NCBI GenBank assembly: GCA_040391785.1
Contig: JBEBXH010000006.1
Span: 1-64,000 of the forward strand
From: UBA5239 sp040391785
GTDB lineage: Bacteria; Verrucomicrobiota; Lentisphaeria; Victivallales; Victivallaceae
DNA length: 64,000 nt
Reading direction: 5' to 3'
In this document: piece after piece, positions 33,294 to 41,611 of the stretch
Layout of the letters: the number at the start of each line of letters is the position of its first letter
Position numbering within the stretch: position 1 is the first letter of the stretch
Notes under the pieces: model-generated
The model's database searches: none
Told to the model about the DNA's origin: nothing
Seen by the model: the letters and a program-made list of their open reading frames with translations, nothing else
Position numbers and translations under genes: made by a program

Positions 33294-34280
33294 ATGGCAA
33301 AGGCTGAAGCAAAAAAAGAAACTGCAATTCCCAAAGACATACTGAAAGAACGAATGAGTATCTCAGATTGGGCCGAATACATGGGATCGATTTCCGTGGA
33401 TAATATGCCTGAAAAGCAGTTGAGTATGGATATTCACAGTCTGGTTAATTTATTTAAATATGCAAGCCTGAATGCGGAAAAGGGAAACTTGATCGACAGC
33501 TATACGTATATTCGAAATAATACGCAACAATCAGTACTCACAAATATAAAAGCCCTCAAGGGTGAAAAAAGATTCAACTGTCCGAAAATGGCGGATGCCC
33601 TGAAAGAGTATGGAGAACGCTCCATGGAATATAACACATATCTTGAAGACAGGCTGAAGGCGATCTCTGATTTCGCCAAGGCATTGGACCAACTTGAAGA
33701 TACGCCTCTTAAGGAAGAGTTAATTGAGAAGATCGATAACATGCTTGGGACTCACGAAGCAATCGCCCTTTTTCAGGATTCTCTGGAAGACCTGCGGGTT
33801 AAGTTTGAAATAGAGAAATTTAAGTATAACCAACGGAAATCCAATGCACCTGATGCTTTATGTGATAAACTCGCAGAAGTAACTGATCTCATAGCCTCTA
33901 TGGCCCAAGGAATGGGTTATGTATCCGGTAAGAGCGAAGTTCATCAACGGCAATTGGAGAAGCTGACAGGAGAATACCCTGAAGGAATAAGAGCCCTTGG
34001 CGAAATGGCCTACAAGGATATGTCGGAAAAACTGGGCGACACTCTGGTACGCTTGAACAAGGCCGGAATAAAGGGCATAGATGAAGATATTTTTTACGCC
34101 CATTTCGTGTTCAATCATTCTCTTAGCAAAATAGCCGCCGATTTAGCCAAGAATAGAAATTGGAAGCGCGACCGCTCTACGATTTCCCGCCATATCGCCG
34201 ATATAAAATTAAAACTGAACAGAGCCAAGATCAATTCGAACATGATCGCAGAAATAAGAGCGAATATCAAAGCCAACTAA
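33294..34280 (+). CDS. Unknown element protein with C-terminal HTH-like region
   Basis: 328 residues from the ATG at 33294 with CAGGAGG upstream. Mostly helical and charged (KALDQLEDTPLKEELIEKI, SLEDLRVKFEIEKFKYNQRK). The last 50 residues (FNHSLSKIAADLAKNRNWKRDRSTISRHIAD) resemble a helix-turn-helix, so DNA binding is plausible. First gene inside attL, with its own terminator at 34301-34335. I do not recognise a family. It could regulate the element or act in replication control. Confidence 0.55.
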   Translation: MAKAEAKKETAIPKDILKERMSISDWAEYMGSISVDNMPEKQLSMDIHSLVNLFKYASLNAEKGNLIDSYTYIRNNTQQSVLTNIKALKGEKRFNCPKMADALKEYGERSMEYNTYLEDRLKAISDFAKALDQLEDTPLKEELIEKIDNMLGTHEAIALFQDSLEDLRVKFEIEKFKYNQRKSNAPDALCDKLAEVTDLIASMAQGMGYVSGKSEVHQRQLEKLTGEYPEGIRALGEMAYKDMSEKLGDTLVRLNKAGIKGIDEDIFYAHFVFNHSLSKIAADLAKNRNWKRDRSTISRHIADIKLKLNRAKINSNMIAEIRANIKAN

Positions 34281-34300
34281 TCTCCACATTTAGCGAACCT

Positions 34301-34335
34301 CCAGCACTTGAGTGAATCAGTGCTGGATTTTTTTT
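34301..34335 (+). terminator. Intrinsic terminator
   Basis: CCAGCACT (34301-34308) and AGTGCTGG (34319-34326) form a perfect 8-pair stem with a 10-base loop, followed by A and eight T. Confidence 0.9.
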
Positions 34336-34544
34336 GCCCTTATTTCAATAATCTTACCATTTTGGGTGATAAGTATTGCAATTTTTCGTGATGAAAATGC
34401 AACCCATGCAACACCTTTCTTTTGAGCTTAATTTCTCGTTTTTCAAAGACTTTTCAGATCATTTTGTGCAAACTTTTCGACAGGGTGAAGATCGCGAACT
34501 TCAAGTTAACCAAAGTCTCAAAATCTTAAAGAAGGAGGTTTTAA

Positions 34545-34853
34545 ATGAGACCTGACACCGTATCGGCCATCATGACGATGGCGCAAGCAGATGGAACGGT
34601 AGTTCCTGAGCAACTGGAAGCCCTGTCTGAAATCTGCCGCTCACGTGGACATATCAGCAGGAAGCTTATCACAGCCGAGAAAGCTCAAGCTATTCTTGGT
34701 GAACCTGAAGGAAAACCAATAAGCAAACCAACGCTTATCCGGTATGCCCAAGAAGGCAAACTAAGGCCAATCAGATTATCGTGCCGCAAGGTACGATATG
34801 ACGAGCGGGAAGTTAGAAAGTTATTGAATAACGGTATCAAAATCAACTCATAA
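34545..34853 (+). CDS. MerR/excisionase-type helix-turn-helix protein
   Basis: 102 residues with AAGGAGG upstream of the ATG. The C-terminal half fits the excisionase-like winged helix: LITAEKAQAILGEPEGKPIS, KPTLIRYAQEGKLRPIRLSC, then VRYDEREVRKLL. Such proteins bind att arms to direct excision, or act as small regulators. Its position at the head of the replication genes makes it the best candidate for the element's recombination directionality factor. Confidence 0.65.
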   Translation: MRPDTVSAIMTMAQADGTVVPEQLEALSEICRSRGHISRKLITAEKAQAILGEPEGKPISKPTLIRYAQEGKLRPIRLSCRKVRYDEREVRKLLNNGIKINS

Positions 34854-34870
34854 CAAAAGGAAATAATACC

Positions 34871-35539
34871 ATGAGCACGATAGGATTCAATAAAGTAAAT
34901 AGTGTAAATACAGAAGTAAACAATATAAACGCAAAGGAAACCAGTACCATGAATAATGTAATCGATCAGCAGTTGCTCAACTACTATGAGCAGGGAAAAA
35001 AGCGGCTTGTTCCTCCCAAGAGCAAGAAGAAATACATGAAGTTCGGCTTCTTCGGAGCTGAATATGAGTTCAGCGGATTCAATCGTAATAATAATTCGTT
35101 GATGGCCGTACTCAAAGAGGTGAATAAATTTGCCATCGACTTCAAGCGTGGCGAAAAGAATGTCGGGAAATTTGTCTTCGGGGTTCCATCTTTCATTCAT
35201 GGGAAACTTCAGGAGACTCCATACCTGATTGTAGGAGAGATTCTGGAAGAAGACAAATGGTCCTTCATTGTCGGACACCGGAGTGTCAAGAATTTCCATT
35301 TCGCCTTCGATAAGGATTCCAGTCTCTATTCTTACTTCAAGATTCTCGATACTGAGGAAGACTTGGAAAACATGGCAAGAGTCTTCACAGACTATCTTGA
35401 ACAGATTTGGGAGAAGCTGGCATACTGCGAGCCGTATTCTGATCTTGGATTCCAGCAGTATCTTGAGAAGACTGCTCAGGCCCAGGTAGTTGCCAAATAC
35501 TTCCTCTCATCTCCCATCGCCATAATGGTCAAAAATTAA
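34871..35539 (+). CDS. Unknown element protein
   Basis: 222 residues, no signal peptide. An Asn-rich N-terminus (NKVNSVNTEVNNIN) is followed by a mixed alpha/beta region (KFGFFGAEYEFSGFNRNNNS, KWSFIVGHRSVKNFHF) ending with a short hydrophobic tail. AAGGA precedes the ATG. It lies between the excisionase-like gene and the primase-helicase gene with short gaps, so it likely serves replication or maintenance. No family recognised. Confidence 0.5.
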   Translation: MSTIGFNKVNSVNTEVNNINAKETSTMNNVIDQQLLNYYEQGKKRLVPPKSKKKYMKFGFFGAEYEFSGFNRNNNSLMAVLKEVNKFAIDFKRGEKNVGKFVFGVPSFIHGKLQETPYLIVGEILEEDKWSFIVGHRSVKNFHFAFDKDSSLYSYFKILDTEEDLENMARVFTDYLEQIWEKLAYCEPYSDLGFQQYLEKTAQAQVVAKYFLSSPIAIMVKN

Positions 35540-35557
35540 TAGAAGGAAAATATCATC

Positions 35558-37777
35558 ATGGACAAAATGACTAAAGTTGAATCGTATCTGAATCGTGGTT
35601 GGGGACTGACTCCGGTTGGAGCCCCCAAAGACGGCGACAAAAACTCCGGCAAGAATCCTTTTCTGAAGGGATGGCCCCAGAATCCGGTCAAAGACCTTGA
35701 ATCGGCCAAAACCTACTGGGATAACGATAAAGGTTATAATGTCGGGATTTTGACCGGTGAGGCTTCCGGTCTGGTCGTACTCGACATCGACGAGCCGGAG
35801 GTGTTCGAAAAGTTTCTTGAGAAACATCCCGAGTGCCGGAATACCTATATCGTTCGCCGCAATAACGCCGAGCCATGGAAATGCCACTACTATTTCAAGC
35901 TGGACGGCTTGACCCCGTCCTCCCATAATGTCAAGAAAACAGGCTGGGGCGACTTGATGAGCAATGGCAAGCAGGTAGTGGCTCCGCCTTCGGTTCACTA
36001 TACCGGAGGAATCTATGAGGTAATCAACGATGTTGAGCCGCTTCCGTTCAAGGAGGAATACATGGCTGATCTCCTTCTGTCGAAGGTTCAGGAGGGCAAG
36101 CCTGAATCCCTGCCAGCGGTTCAGGAAGTGACACCTGAGCCTTTGCCGAAAGGAGCGGATGAAGGGACGCGCAACAGCAAGATATTCAATATGGCCTGTG
36201 AAATGCGTGACTCTGGAGCACCGCAGGAGGAAGCAGATGACGCCGCCCGTGACTTCTGCCGGAAATGTGATCCTCCGTACGATGAGGCGGAAGCACTTCG
36301 AACGGTCGCCAGCGCTTACGGCCGCAACCCAAAAACAAAACGCAGGAGATATCTCATGAAACTCAATTACGAATATGAAAAGACCGCCGGAAGTGACGGA
36401 GACAAACCCAAGTATGACGCGAAACCACTGTCATACGACAGGGTAACAGAGAGGATCACCAAGCTCCTTTGGGGAAAAGTCGCTAATGTCTACGATGAAC
36501 TGATCGTTCTTCCACTGGAAGTGCAATCTTCCTTACAGGTTATCAAAACCCAAGCTGATTTGTTCAGTTACCTTGGCAATGAATATCAGGACACTCCCGA
36601 CTGGAAAAAGGGCTCCGACTTCATGAGCAAGGAAGAGATTCTGAGCTCCATCAAGGAGACAGTTCAAAAGTTCGACGCCATCGAGTATGTGCCCCATTAC
36701 CCGCCGATCAAAGAAGTGTATTACAGAATCCCTGAACTGCCGCCGCCGAATGACGCGATCATTAATCAACTGCTGGATTTTTTCTCACCGGAAACGCCGG
36801 AAGACAGGAGTTTGATTCTTGCGATGTTCATGACGGTGCTGTGGGGTGGGGCTCCCGGCCAACGTGCTCCCTTCGCCATCACCAGCAAGAAAGGGCGTGG
36901 GGTTGGTAAATCGACTCTGGCGGAAACAGCGGCCAAAATTGTCGGCCAGTCTCCTCTTCAAGCTTCGACCAAGGACAAGGCACAGGCATTGATTACCCGT
37001 CTGCTTTCTTCTGGCGCAGGTCAAAAACGGGTGATTATGTTCGACAATGAAACTGCCAGTGGGAGCCGGATCACCAACGGCGAGATCGCCGCGCTGTTCA
37101 CTCTGGAGGAAATATCCGGCCACAAACTCTATACTGCTGAATCGTCACGGAAGAACAATCTTGTCTGGATCATGACGATGAACAGCCCGAGTTTTGACAG
37201 CGACTTCGCCAGCCGGTGCATATCAATATCGCTGAAGCGTCCCGTATACGATTCGTCTTGGAAGACCAGATTGAATCACTTCCTTGGAAAGCACCAGCTG
37301 GAAATCATCTCCACACTACTCAGTTACCTCATGCAGGAAGGCAAATCCTTTAAGTCCACTTCTCGATGGGGGAGCTGGGAGGCTGAAGTTCTGGCAAAGG
37401 TTCCGGGGATCAACTTCGAAAAGGTTTCGGCTCTTCTCCGCGAGCGTCGCGAAAACAATGACAACGAGCAAGATGAACTCGAACTCATTGTGGACGGCCT
37501 GAGGAATTGCCTCTGGGATAACGGCCACGATCTTGACACAGAGAAGGTTTTCATCAGAAACTGTGTAATGGCCGATATCGTCAAAGATACGACCGACATG
37601 AAATGGGGTAAAGGCAACCTGTTGAAACTCGCTAACCTTCTGGTGGACAAAGGGACAGTGAAAGAACTATCCAGCCATCGGCATCGTCACTGGGGCGGAG
37701 GCTTCCTCTGGAGCGGAGCCAAGTCAGGTTCATCTCCAATGATCCTCTTGGGTTCCAAGGAAATGTTGTCTGAGTGA
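35558..37777 (+). CDS. PrimPol primase-polymerase plus helicase replication protein
   Basis: 739 residues. The N-terminal bifunctional primase/polymerase domain (about 1-170) shows LTPVGAPK, NVGILTGEASGLVVLDIDEP (catalytic Asp-x-Asp) and QVVAPPSVHYTGG. A linker with a PriCT-like segment (about 205-265) follows, then a superfamily-3-like ATPase (about 400-640) with P-loop KKGRGVGKST, the acidic FDNETASGS and the sensor MTMNSPSFDSDFASRC. It initiates and unwinds for replication of phage- and plasmid-type elements. Its presence shows the element can probably replicate after excision. Confidence 0.82.
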   Translation: MDKMTKVESYLNRGWGLTPVGAPKDGDKNSGKNPFLKGWPQNPVKDLESAKTYWDNDKGYNVGILTGEASGLVVLDIDEPEVFEKFLEKHPECRNTYIVRRNNAEPWKCHYYFKLDGLTPSSHNVKKTGWGDLMSNGKQVVAPPSVHYTGGIYEVINDVEPLPFKEEYMADLLLSKVQEGKPESLPAVQEVTPEPLPKGADEGTRNSKIFNMACEMRDSGAPQEEADDAARDFCRKCDPPYDEAEALRTVASAYGRNPKTKRRRYLMKLNYEYEKTAGSDGDKPKYDAKPLSYDRVTERITKLLWGKVANVYDELIVLPLEVQSSLQVIKTQADLFSYLGNEYQDTPDWKKGSDFMSKEEILSSIKETVQKFDAIEYVPHYPPIKEVYYRIPELPPPNDAIINQLLDFFSPETPEDRSLILAMFMTVLWGGAPGQRAPFAITSKKGRGVGKSTLAETAAKIVGQSPLQASTKDKAQALITRLLSSGAGQKRVIMFDNETASGSRITNGEIAALFTLEEISGHKLYTAESSRKNNLVWIMTMNSPSFDSDFASRCISISLKRPVYDSSWKTRLNHFLGKHQLEIISTLLSYLMQEGKSFKSTSRWGSWEAEVLAKVPGINFEKVSALLRERRENNDNEQDELELIVDGLRNCLWDNGHDLDTEKVFIRNCVMADIVKDTTDMKWGKGNLLKLANLLVDKGTVKELSSHRHRHWGGGFLWSGAKSGSSPMILLGSKEMLSE

Positions 37778-37789
37778 TGAACGTGATTG

Positions 37790-37829
37790 GGGCGTGATGG
37801 CTGTCTTCGGGTGGTTGTCACGCCCTTTT
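37790..37829 (+). terminator. Intrinsic terminator after the primase-helicase gene
   Basis: GGGCGTGA (37790-37797) pairs with TCACGCCC (37818-37825), followed by TTTT. Confidence 0.75.
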
Positions 37830-38260
37830 CTGTTGATTTCCAGCGGCTTCTGGGGCGATGTGATGACTGTGATAATTTTCTTCTGAAAGAATTACAGTTA
37901 ATAGAAAAAAAGTAAGTAAAGATAATGCTACGAAGTGTCACAGCCGTCACGGCGGGGCACTTCCCCCAGCGTCACCAGTCCCAAAAACAGGCCGTAAAAT
38001 ACACGGGAATATCATCAGCGAGTCAAAAAGTATGCACAAACGTGGTCTACAGGAAAGATGAATCGTCGATTCTGAGCTTAAATCAACCTAAAACATAGTT
38101 TCATAAAGTGGTTGTAATCTGTCGGTACCGACATCGGTTGGCGATCGGGAAACGCTCGGAGATTGATCGGAGAATGGCTTCGGAGAAATTGATACTCTGG
38201 TTGATATTTTTGGGTTTACTTTTATATTATGATTAACCAATCAAACACTGGAGAAATAAA
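37830..38260. other. Non-coding region, possible replication origin
   Basis: No gene seen. Several GTCAC/GTGAT repeats occur (for example around 37858-37872, 37936-37950 and 37970-37975). A hairpin GAAGTG/CACTTC (37932-37963) has an inner CCGT/ACGG pair, and an AT-rich patch lies at 37870-37925. Position directly after the primase-helicase gene makes it the best place for an origin, but this is a weak call. Confidence 0.35.
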
Positions 38261-38839
38261 TTGCAGAAGCATCCAACATGTTATGTCATTGCCGGGCCGA
38301 ACGGTGCGGGGAAAACGACTTTCGCGATGAAATATCTCCCAGAGATTGCCGACTGCCGGATTTTCATCAACGCGGATGAAATAGCGAAGGGTTTATCTCC
38401 GTTGGACGTTGAAGCCGCACAATTACAGGCAAGCAAGATTTTTCTCTCTTCAATAGATGAGCATATTCGCCGCAGGGAGAACTTTGCTTTTGAAACAACG
38501 CTTTCAGGCAAGACGTACCAGAAAAAGATAAGGGAATGGCGAGAGGCAGGCTGGCAGGTGAAATTGTTCTATCTGTGGTTGCCGAATGCTGAAAGCTCTG
38601 CCAGGCGTGTGGAGTTCCGGGTAAAACAGGGCGGACACAATATCCCACTGGAGGCTATTGAACGACGTTATCCCAGAAGTATTGAAAACCTGTTTGAATA
38701 CGCTGAAATCTGCGATAGTGTGACTTGTTATGATAATTCGGAGTCCATTGTGGAATTGATTTTTTCGCAGAATGATGGTATATTAGTTGTGGAAAATGAA
38801 GAAAAATTCAACCTGCTCAGGGAGTTTATTAGAAAATGA
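38261..38839 (+). CDS. Zeta-toxin-family kinase
   Basis: 192 residues from a TTG start with GGAGA upstream; no in-frame ATG fits. P-loop VIAGPNGAGKTTFA at the N-terminus, then FINADEIAKGLSP, FAFETTLSG and an Arg-rich lid (ARRVEFRVKQGGH), the layout of zeta/PezT-like ATPases, several of which phosphorylate UDP-sugar peptidoglycan precursors. It overlaps the small gene 38836-39024 by 4 bases, a toxin-antitoxin-like pair that would stabilise the element. Confidence 0.72.
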   Translation: MQKHPTCYVIAGPNGAGKTTFAMKYLPEIADCRIFINADEIAKGLSPLDVEAAQLQASKIFLSSIDEHIRRRENFAFETTLSGKTYQKKIREWREAGWQVKLFYLWLPNAESSARRVEFRVKQGGHNIPLEAIERRYPRSIENLFEYAEICDSVTCYDNSESIVELIFSQNDGILVVENEEKFNLLREFIRK

Positions 38840-39024
38840 CGAAAGAAGATATCAGAACTGAAGCCCTCGCTGGTTTGAATGTCCTGCAAAATGCAGTCAG
38901 GGAAGAATTGGAGAAAAAAGCGAAGCTGGGCCAACAGGCGGTCGTTTGTGATCGCAATGGCAAGCCGAAGGTTGTTTCAGCCAAGTATCTGGTTCGGAAA
39001 ATGCGGACAGCAGGCAAAAACTAA
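38836..39024 (+). CDS. Small partner of the zeta toxin, likely antitoxin
   Basis: 62 residues, helical and charged (TKEDIRTEALAGLNVLQNAV, then KPKVVSAKYLVRKM). The ATGA overlap with the toxin gene implies coupled translation. The order (toxin first) is the reverse of the epsilon-zeta systems. The antitoxin role is inferred from context only. Confidence 0.6.
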   Translation: MTKEDIRTEALAGLNVLQNAVREELEKKAKLGQQAVVCDRNGKPKVVSAKYLVRKMRTAGKN

Positions 39025-39125
39025 AATAATGAAATTGAACATATAAAACCATTTTAAAGGAGAATGGCTATATCGATAACAGATAACTAATAAAATTAAA
39101 TAAAGTCTTTTTGACTTTCAGCAGA

Positions 39126-39238
39126 CGTCTTCACTAAACCGCCAGTTTTACGAACACAAGACCATTGCTGAAGGGATATCCTTTGGGGTACTCCCTTCAT
39201 TGTGTCTTGTGTAGGCTCTGGCGGGCCTAGTGAAGAAC
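39126..39238. other. Large imperfect hairpin, about 110 bases
   Basis: Four paired blocks in register: CTTCACTA/TAGTGAAG (39129-39136 with 39228-39235), CCGCCAG/CTGGCGG, ACACAAGAC/GTCTTGTGT and GAAGGGA/TCCCTTC, separated by small asymmetric bulges and closed by a TTT-rich loop. It could be a structured RNA, a recombination site or a MITE-like remnant. No open reading frame is supported in 39025-39322. Confidence 0.6.
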
Positions 39239-39322
39239 GGTGGAGTAAGAGTGCCCCTTCTTGTTTCCATATTTTCGTTCTGTTACATGAGTTGAAAAGA
39301 TGCTCAAACGGAGGACGAAAAA

Positions 39323-39757
39323 ATGAAATATCTGCTATTTTTGGGACTGCTACTACTCTGTGGTTGCTCAACCCTGATGGAAACCAAGCCTGACCCTATC
39401 GCGTTCATACCAGAAGAACATCCCACTAAAAAGTATGCCGACGTGACCGTCTCAAAACTGATCAGAGTTTATGACGGAGACACTTTCATCGTAGACATTG
39501 ATGAGCTATCCCCCATCGCCGGAAAGAACATCCGCGTCCGTTTGAAGAGCATCGACACGCCCGAGCTTCGAGATAAAGACCCGGAGCTACGCAAATCTGC
39601 CTATGAAGAGAAAGAACGGCTGGAACGGTTGCTAACCAATGCCACAGTGATCGAGCTCCGCAATATCGACCGCTGTAAATACTTTCGTATTCTCGCTGAC
39701 GTGTACATTGACGATGAAAATATTCTGCCCAAATTAAACTCAAAATATAGGAGATGA
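39323..39757 (+). CDS. Thermonuclease-like (SNase-fold) lipoprotein
   Basis: 144 residues. Signal peptide with lipobox (LLFLGLLLLCGCS). Staphylococcal-nuclease fold blocks are VIRVYDGDTFIVDIDE-like (VYDGDTFIVD), IRVRLKSIDTPEL with the catalytic Arg and Asp, and RILADVYID. The normal C-terminal part after the last motif is cut short (ILPKLNSKYRR), and the second catalytic Arg is uncertain. An envelope-anchored nuclease could attack incoming or extracellular DNA. Coupled to the next gene. Confidence 0.68.
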   Translation: MKYLLFLGLLLLCGCSTLMETKPDPIAFIPEEHPTKKYADVTVSKLIRVYDGDTFIVDIDELSPIAGKNIRVRLKSIDTPELRDKDPELRKSAYEEKERLERLLTNATVIELRNIDRCKYFRILADVYIDDENILPKLNSKYRR

Positions 39758-39762
39758 CAAAC

Positions 39763-41367
39763 ATGAAGAAAACAACAACAGTCATATGGATGGCAATGGC
39801 AATCATTGCATTCACCTTCAACCTATTGGGTGCAGAGCCGCAAACTGCGCGGGAGATATTGTCGCGTCCCATTTTGGCACGAGTCGAATTCGATGAGGTT
39901 GGGTTGAAATCCGTAATTAGGCATTTAGCCCAACGGCCGGAATGTTCGGAGCTTTCGCTGTCCTACGGTTTTGCGCCAAATCTTCGTGATACTTCGATAA
40001 CGATATCTTGCCGGGAAAAGAGTTTATACCAGATACTCAATTACATCTGTCTTCAAAATAAACTGCAATTTTCCTTCAAAGACAACTTCCTTTATTTCTT
40101 CAATGATACGAAGAAATACCGGTATTCCCAGACGACAACAGGAAACTCTACAATCGATGCAAAGCTGTCAGAAAACCTTCTTCCTACTGTTGAATTTTCA
40201 GAGGCCAGTTATTCAAAGGCATTGAACTTTCTGAACAAAAAGACGGAAGATTTTATCTTCTTATGGGAGGGCGACGAAAATCATGAGAGGTTGTACCAGA
40301 TAAATTGCTCACTTTCGAGTGTGAATCTTCTTTCCGTGATCCGGGAGATCTGTAAACAGGCGAATCTACAATTCCGCCATGTGGAGGGAGCCCTTGTCTT
40401 TTCAAAAATTGATAACGCGATACTGGCGGAAAAGGAGTTCAATCTGGGAAAGGAATTCTATTCACAGAAAAATTACGAAGCGGCGATTGATCATTTCGCT
40501 TTGAGCTCGGCGTATGGACATGTCGAGGCTTCTTATATGCTGGGAGTCATGAATTTCCGGGGAGAAGGAATTCCTGTTAATAAATTTGAAGCGTATGTAT
40601 GCTTTCAGAATGCCGCGTCGAAAAACCATGTTCTGGCACAATATAACCTTGGGTTCATGTACTATAAAGGCGAATGTATTGAGAAGGACACGGAGGAAGC
40701 AATGAAATGGTTCAGCAAGGCCGCCGATCAGGGCGATCCAGACGCGCAATACCTGCTGGGCCTTGGTTACTTGGAAGGCGAAGGTGTGGAGAAAAATCGT
40801 AACGAAGCAATCAAATGGCTACGGGCGGCGGCAAAACAGGAGCATAAAGGGGCTCTGCTGGCACTGGAAAAGCTGGGCGTGGAAAGAGAAAAACTCATTG
40901 CCGTAATGGGCTACCAAGGTGAAAAGGCGTTCATGACCGCAGAAAATTACAAAAAATATAAGGAAGACTTCGCCAAAGCGGAGAAAGCTGGAACAGGTAT
41001 GAAATTTTTACGTGAGATTGATTTGTCCAAATACTCGGTCAAAGTTGAACGGCCCACGGCCTCCAAACCAGTTTATAAGGATGATCGACAGAAACAGGAG
41101 GTGGAAGCATTGCGTGTATTAGCCGAAAAAGGTGATGCCAGTGCTCAAAAATATCTGGGGAATTATTATTACAGCAGTGGTCAAAGGGCTACCGCAGTTC
41201 AGTGGTACGAACGTGCAGGAAACGGGGGCGACATCGAGGCTCAATATCTGCTGGGAGAACACTACCTATCAGAGCGCGACACCGCGAAAGCCCGCTACTG
41301 GTTCAGCAAGGCCGCGGCAAGCGGCGATAAAGAAGCGGCCAGAGCCCTCAAGTATATGGCAAAATGA
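39763..41367 (+). CDS. Secreted STN-like and Sel1-repeat protein
   Basis: 534 residues from the ATG at 39763 (GGAG spacing is better than for the ATG at 39754). Signal peptide TTTVIWMAMAIIAFTFNLLGA. Two STN/secretin-like modules (about 35-110 and 130-205: ARVEFDEVGLKSVIRHLA, SLYQILNYICLQNKLQF) are followed by Sel1 repeats (about 240-370 and 455-525; AQYNLGFMYYKGECIEKD, AQYLLGLGYLEGEGVEKN). Probably a periplasmic protein-interaction platform. Its job in the element is unknown; the nuclease-like lipoprotein just upstream is a likely partner. Confidence 0.65.
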   Translation: MKKTTTVIWMAMAIIAFTFNLLGAEPQTAREILSRPILARVEFDEVGLKSVIRHLAQRPECSELSLSYGFAPNLRDTSITISCREKSLYQILNYICLQNKLQFSFKDNFLYFFNDTKKYRYSQTTTGNSTIDAKLSENLLPTVEFSEASYSKALNFLNKKTEDFIFLWEGDENHERLYQINCSLSSVNLLSVIREICKQANLQFRHVEGALVFSKIDNAILAEKEFNLGKEFYSQKNYEAAIDHFALSSAYGHVEASYMLGVMNFRGEGIPVNKFEAYVCFQNAASKNHVLAQYNLGFMYYKGECIEKDTEEAMKWFSKAADQGDPDAQYLLGLGYLEGEGVEKNRNEAIKWLRAAAKQEHKGALLALEKLGVEREKLIAVMGYQGEKAFMTAENYKKYKEDFAKAEKAGTGMKFLREIDLSKYSVKVERPTASKPVYKDDRQKQEVEALRVLAEKGDASAQKYLGNYYYSSGQRATAVQWYERAGNGGDIEAQYLLGEHYLSERDTAKARYWFSKAAASGDKEAARALKYMAK

Positions 41368-41427
41368 ACTGAAAGACGAACATATAGATAACTTTTAAAA
41401 CGACAATAAATCGTTCGCTTTTCACAG

Positions 41428-41471
41428 CAGGTCGCCCCGGATTTTTTCGAGGCGGCCTGTTCACTTTTTTG
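41428..41471 (+). terminator. Intrinsic terminator
   Basis: CAGGTCGCC (41428-41436) and GGCGGCCTG (41451-41459) pair with one mismatch, followed by TTCACTTTTTT. Confidence 0.75.
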
Positions 41472-41611
41472 GGGCAAATGGTACTTATAAACCACCCTCG
41501 GATATAAACAGCGATTTTTTGGGAAGGATTTTTAGAAGGCGTCGGGGGCCTCCGTTCATTCGTTCGAATCTTTTCTAAGGTTGTAATCCAAACAACCGGA
41601 GGAAAAGTAAA

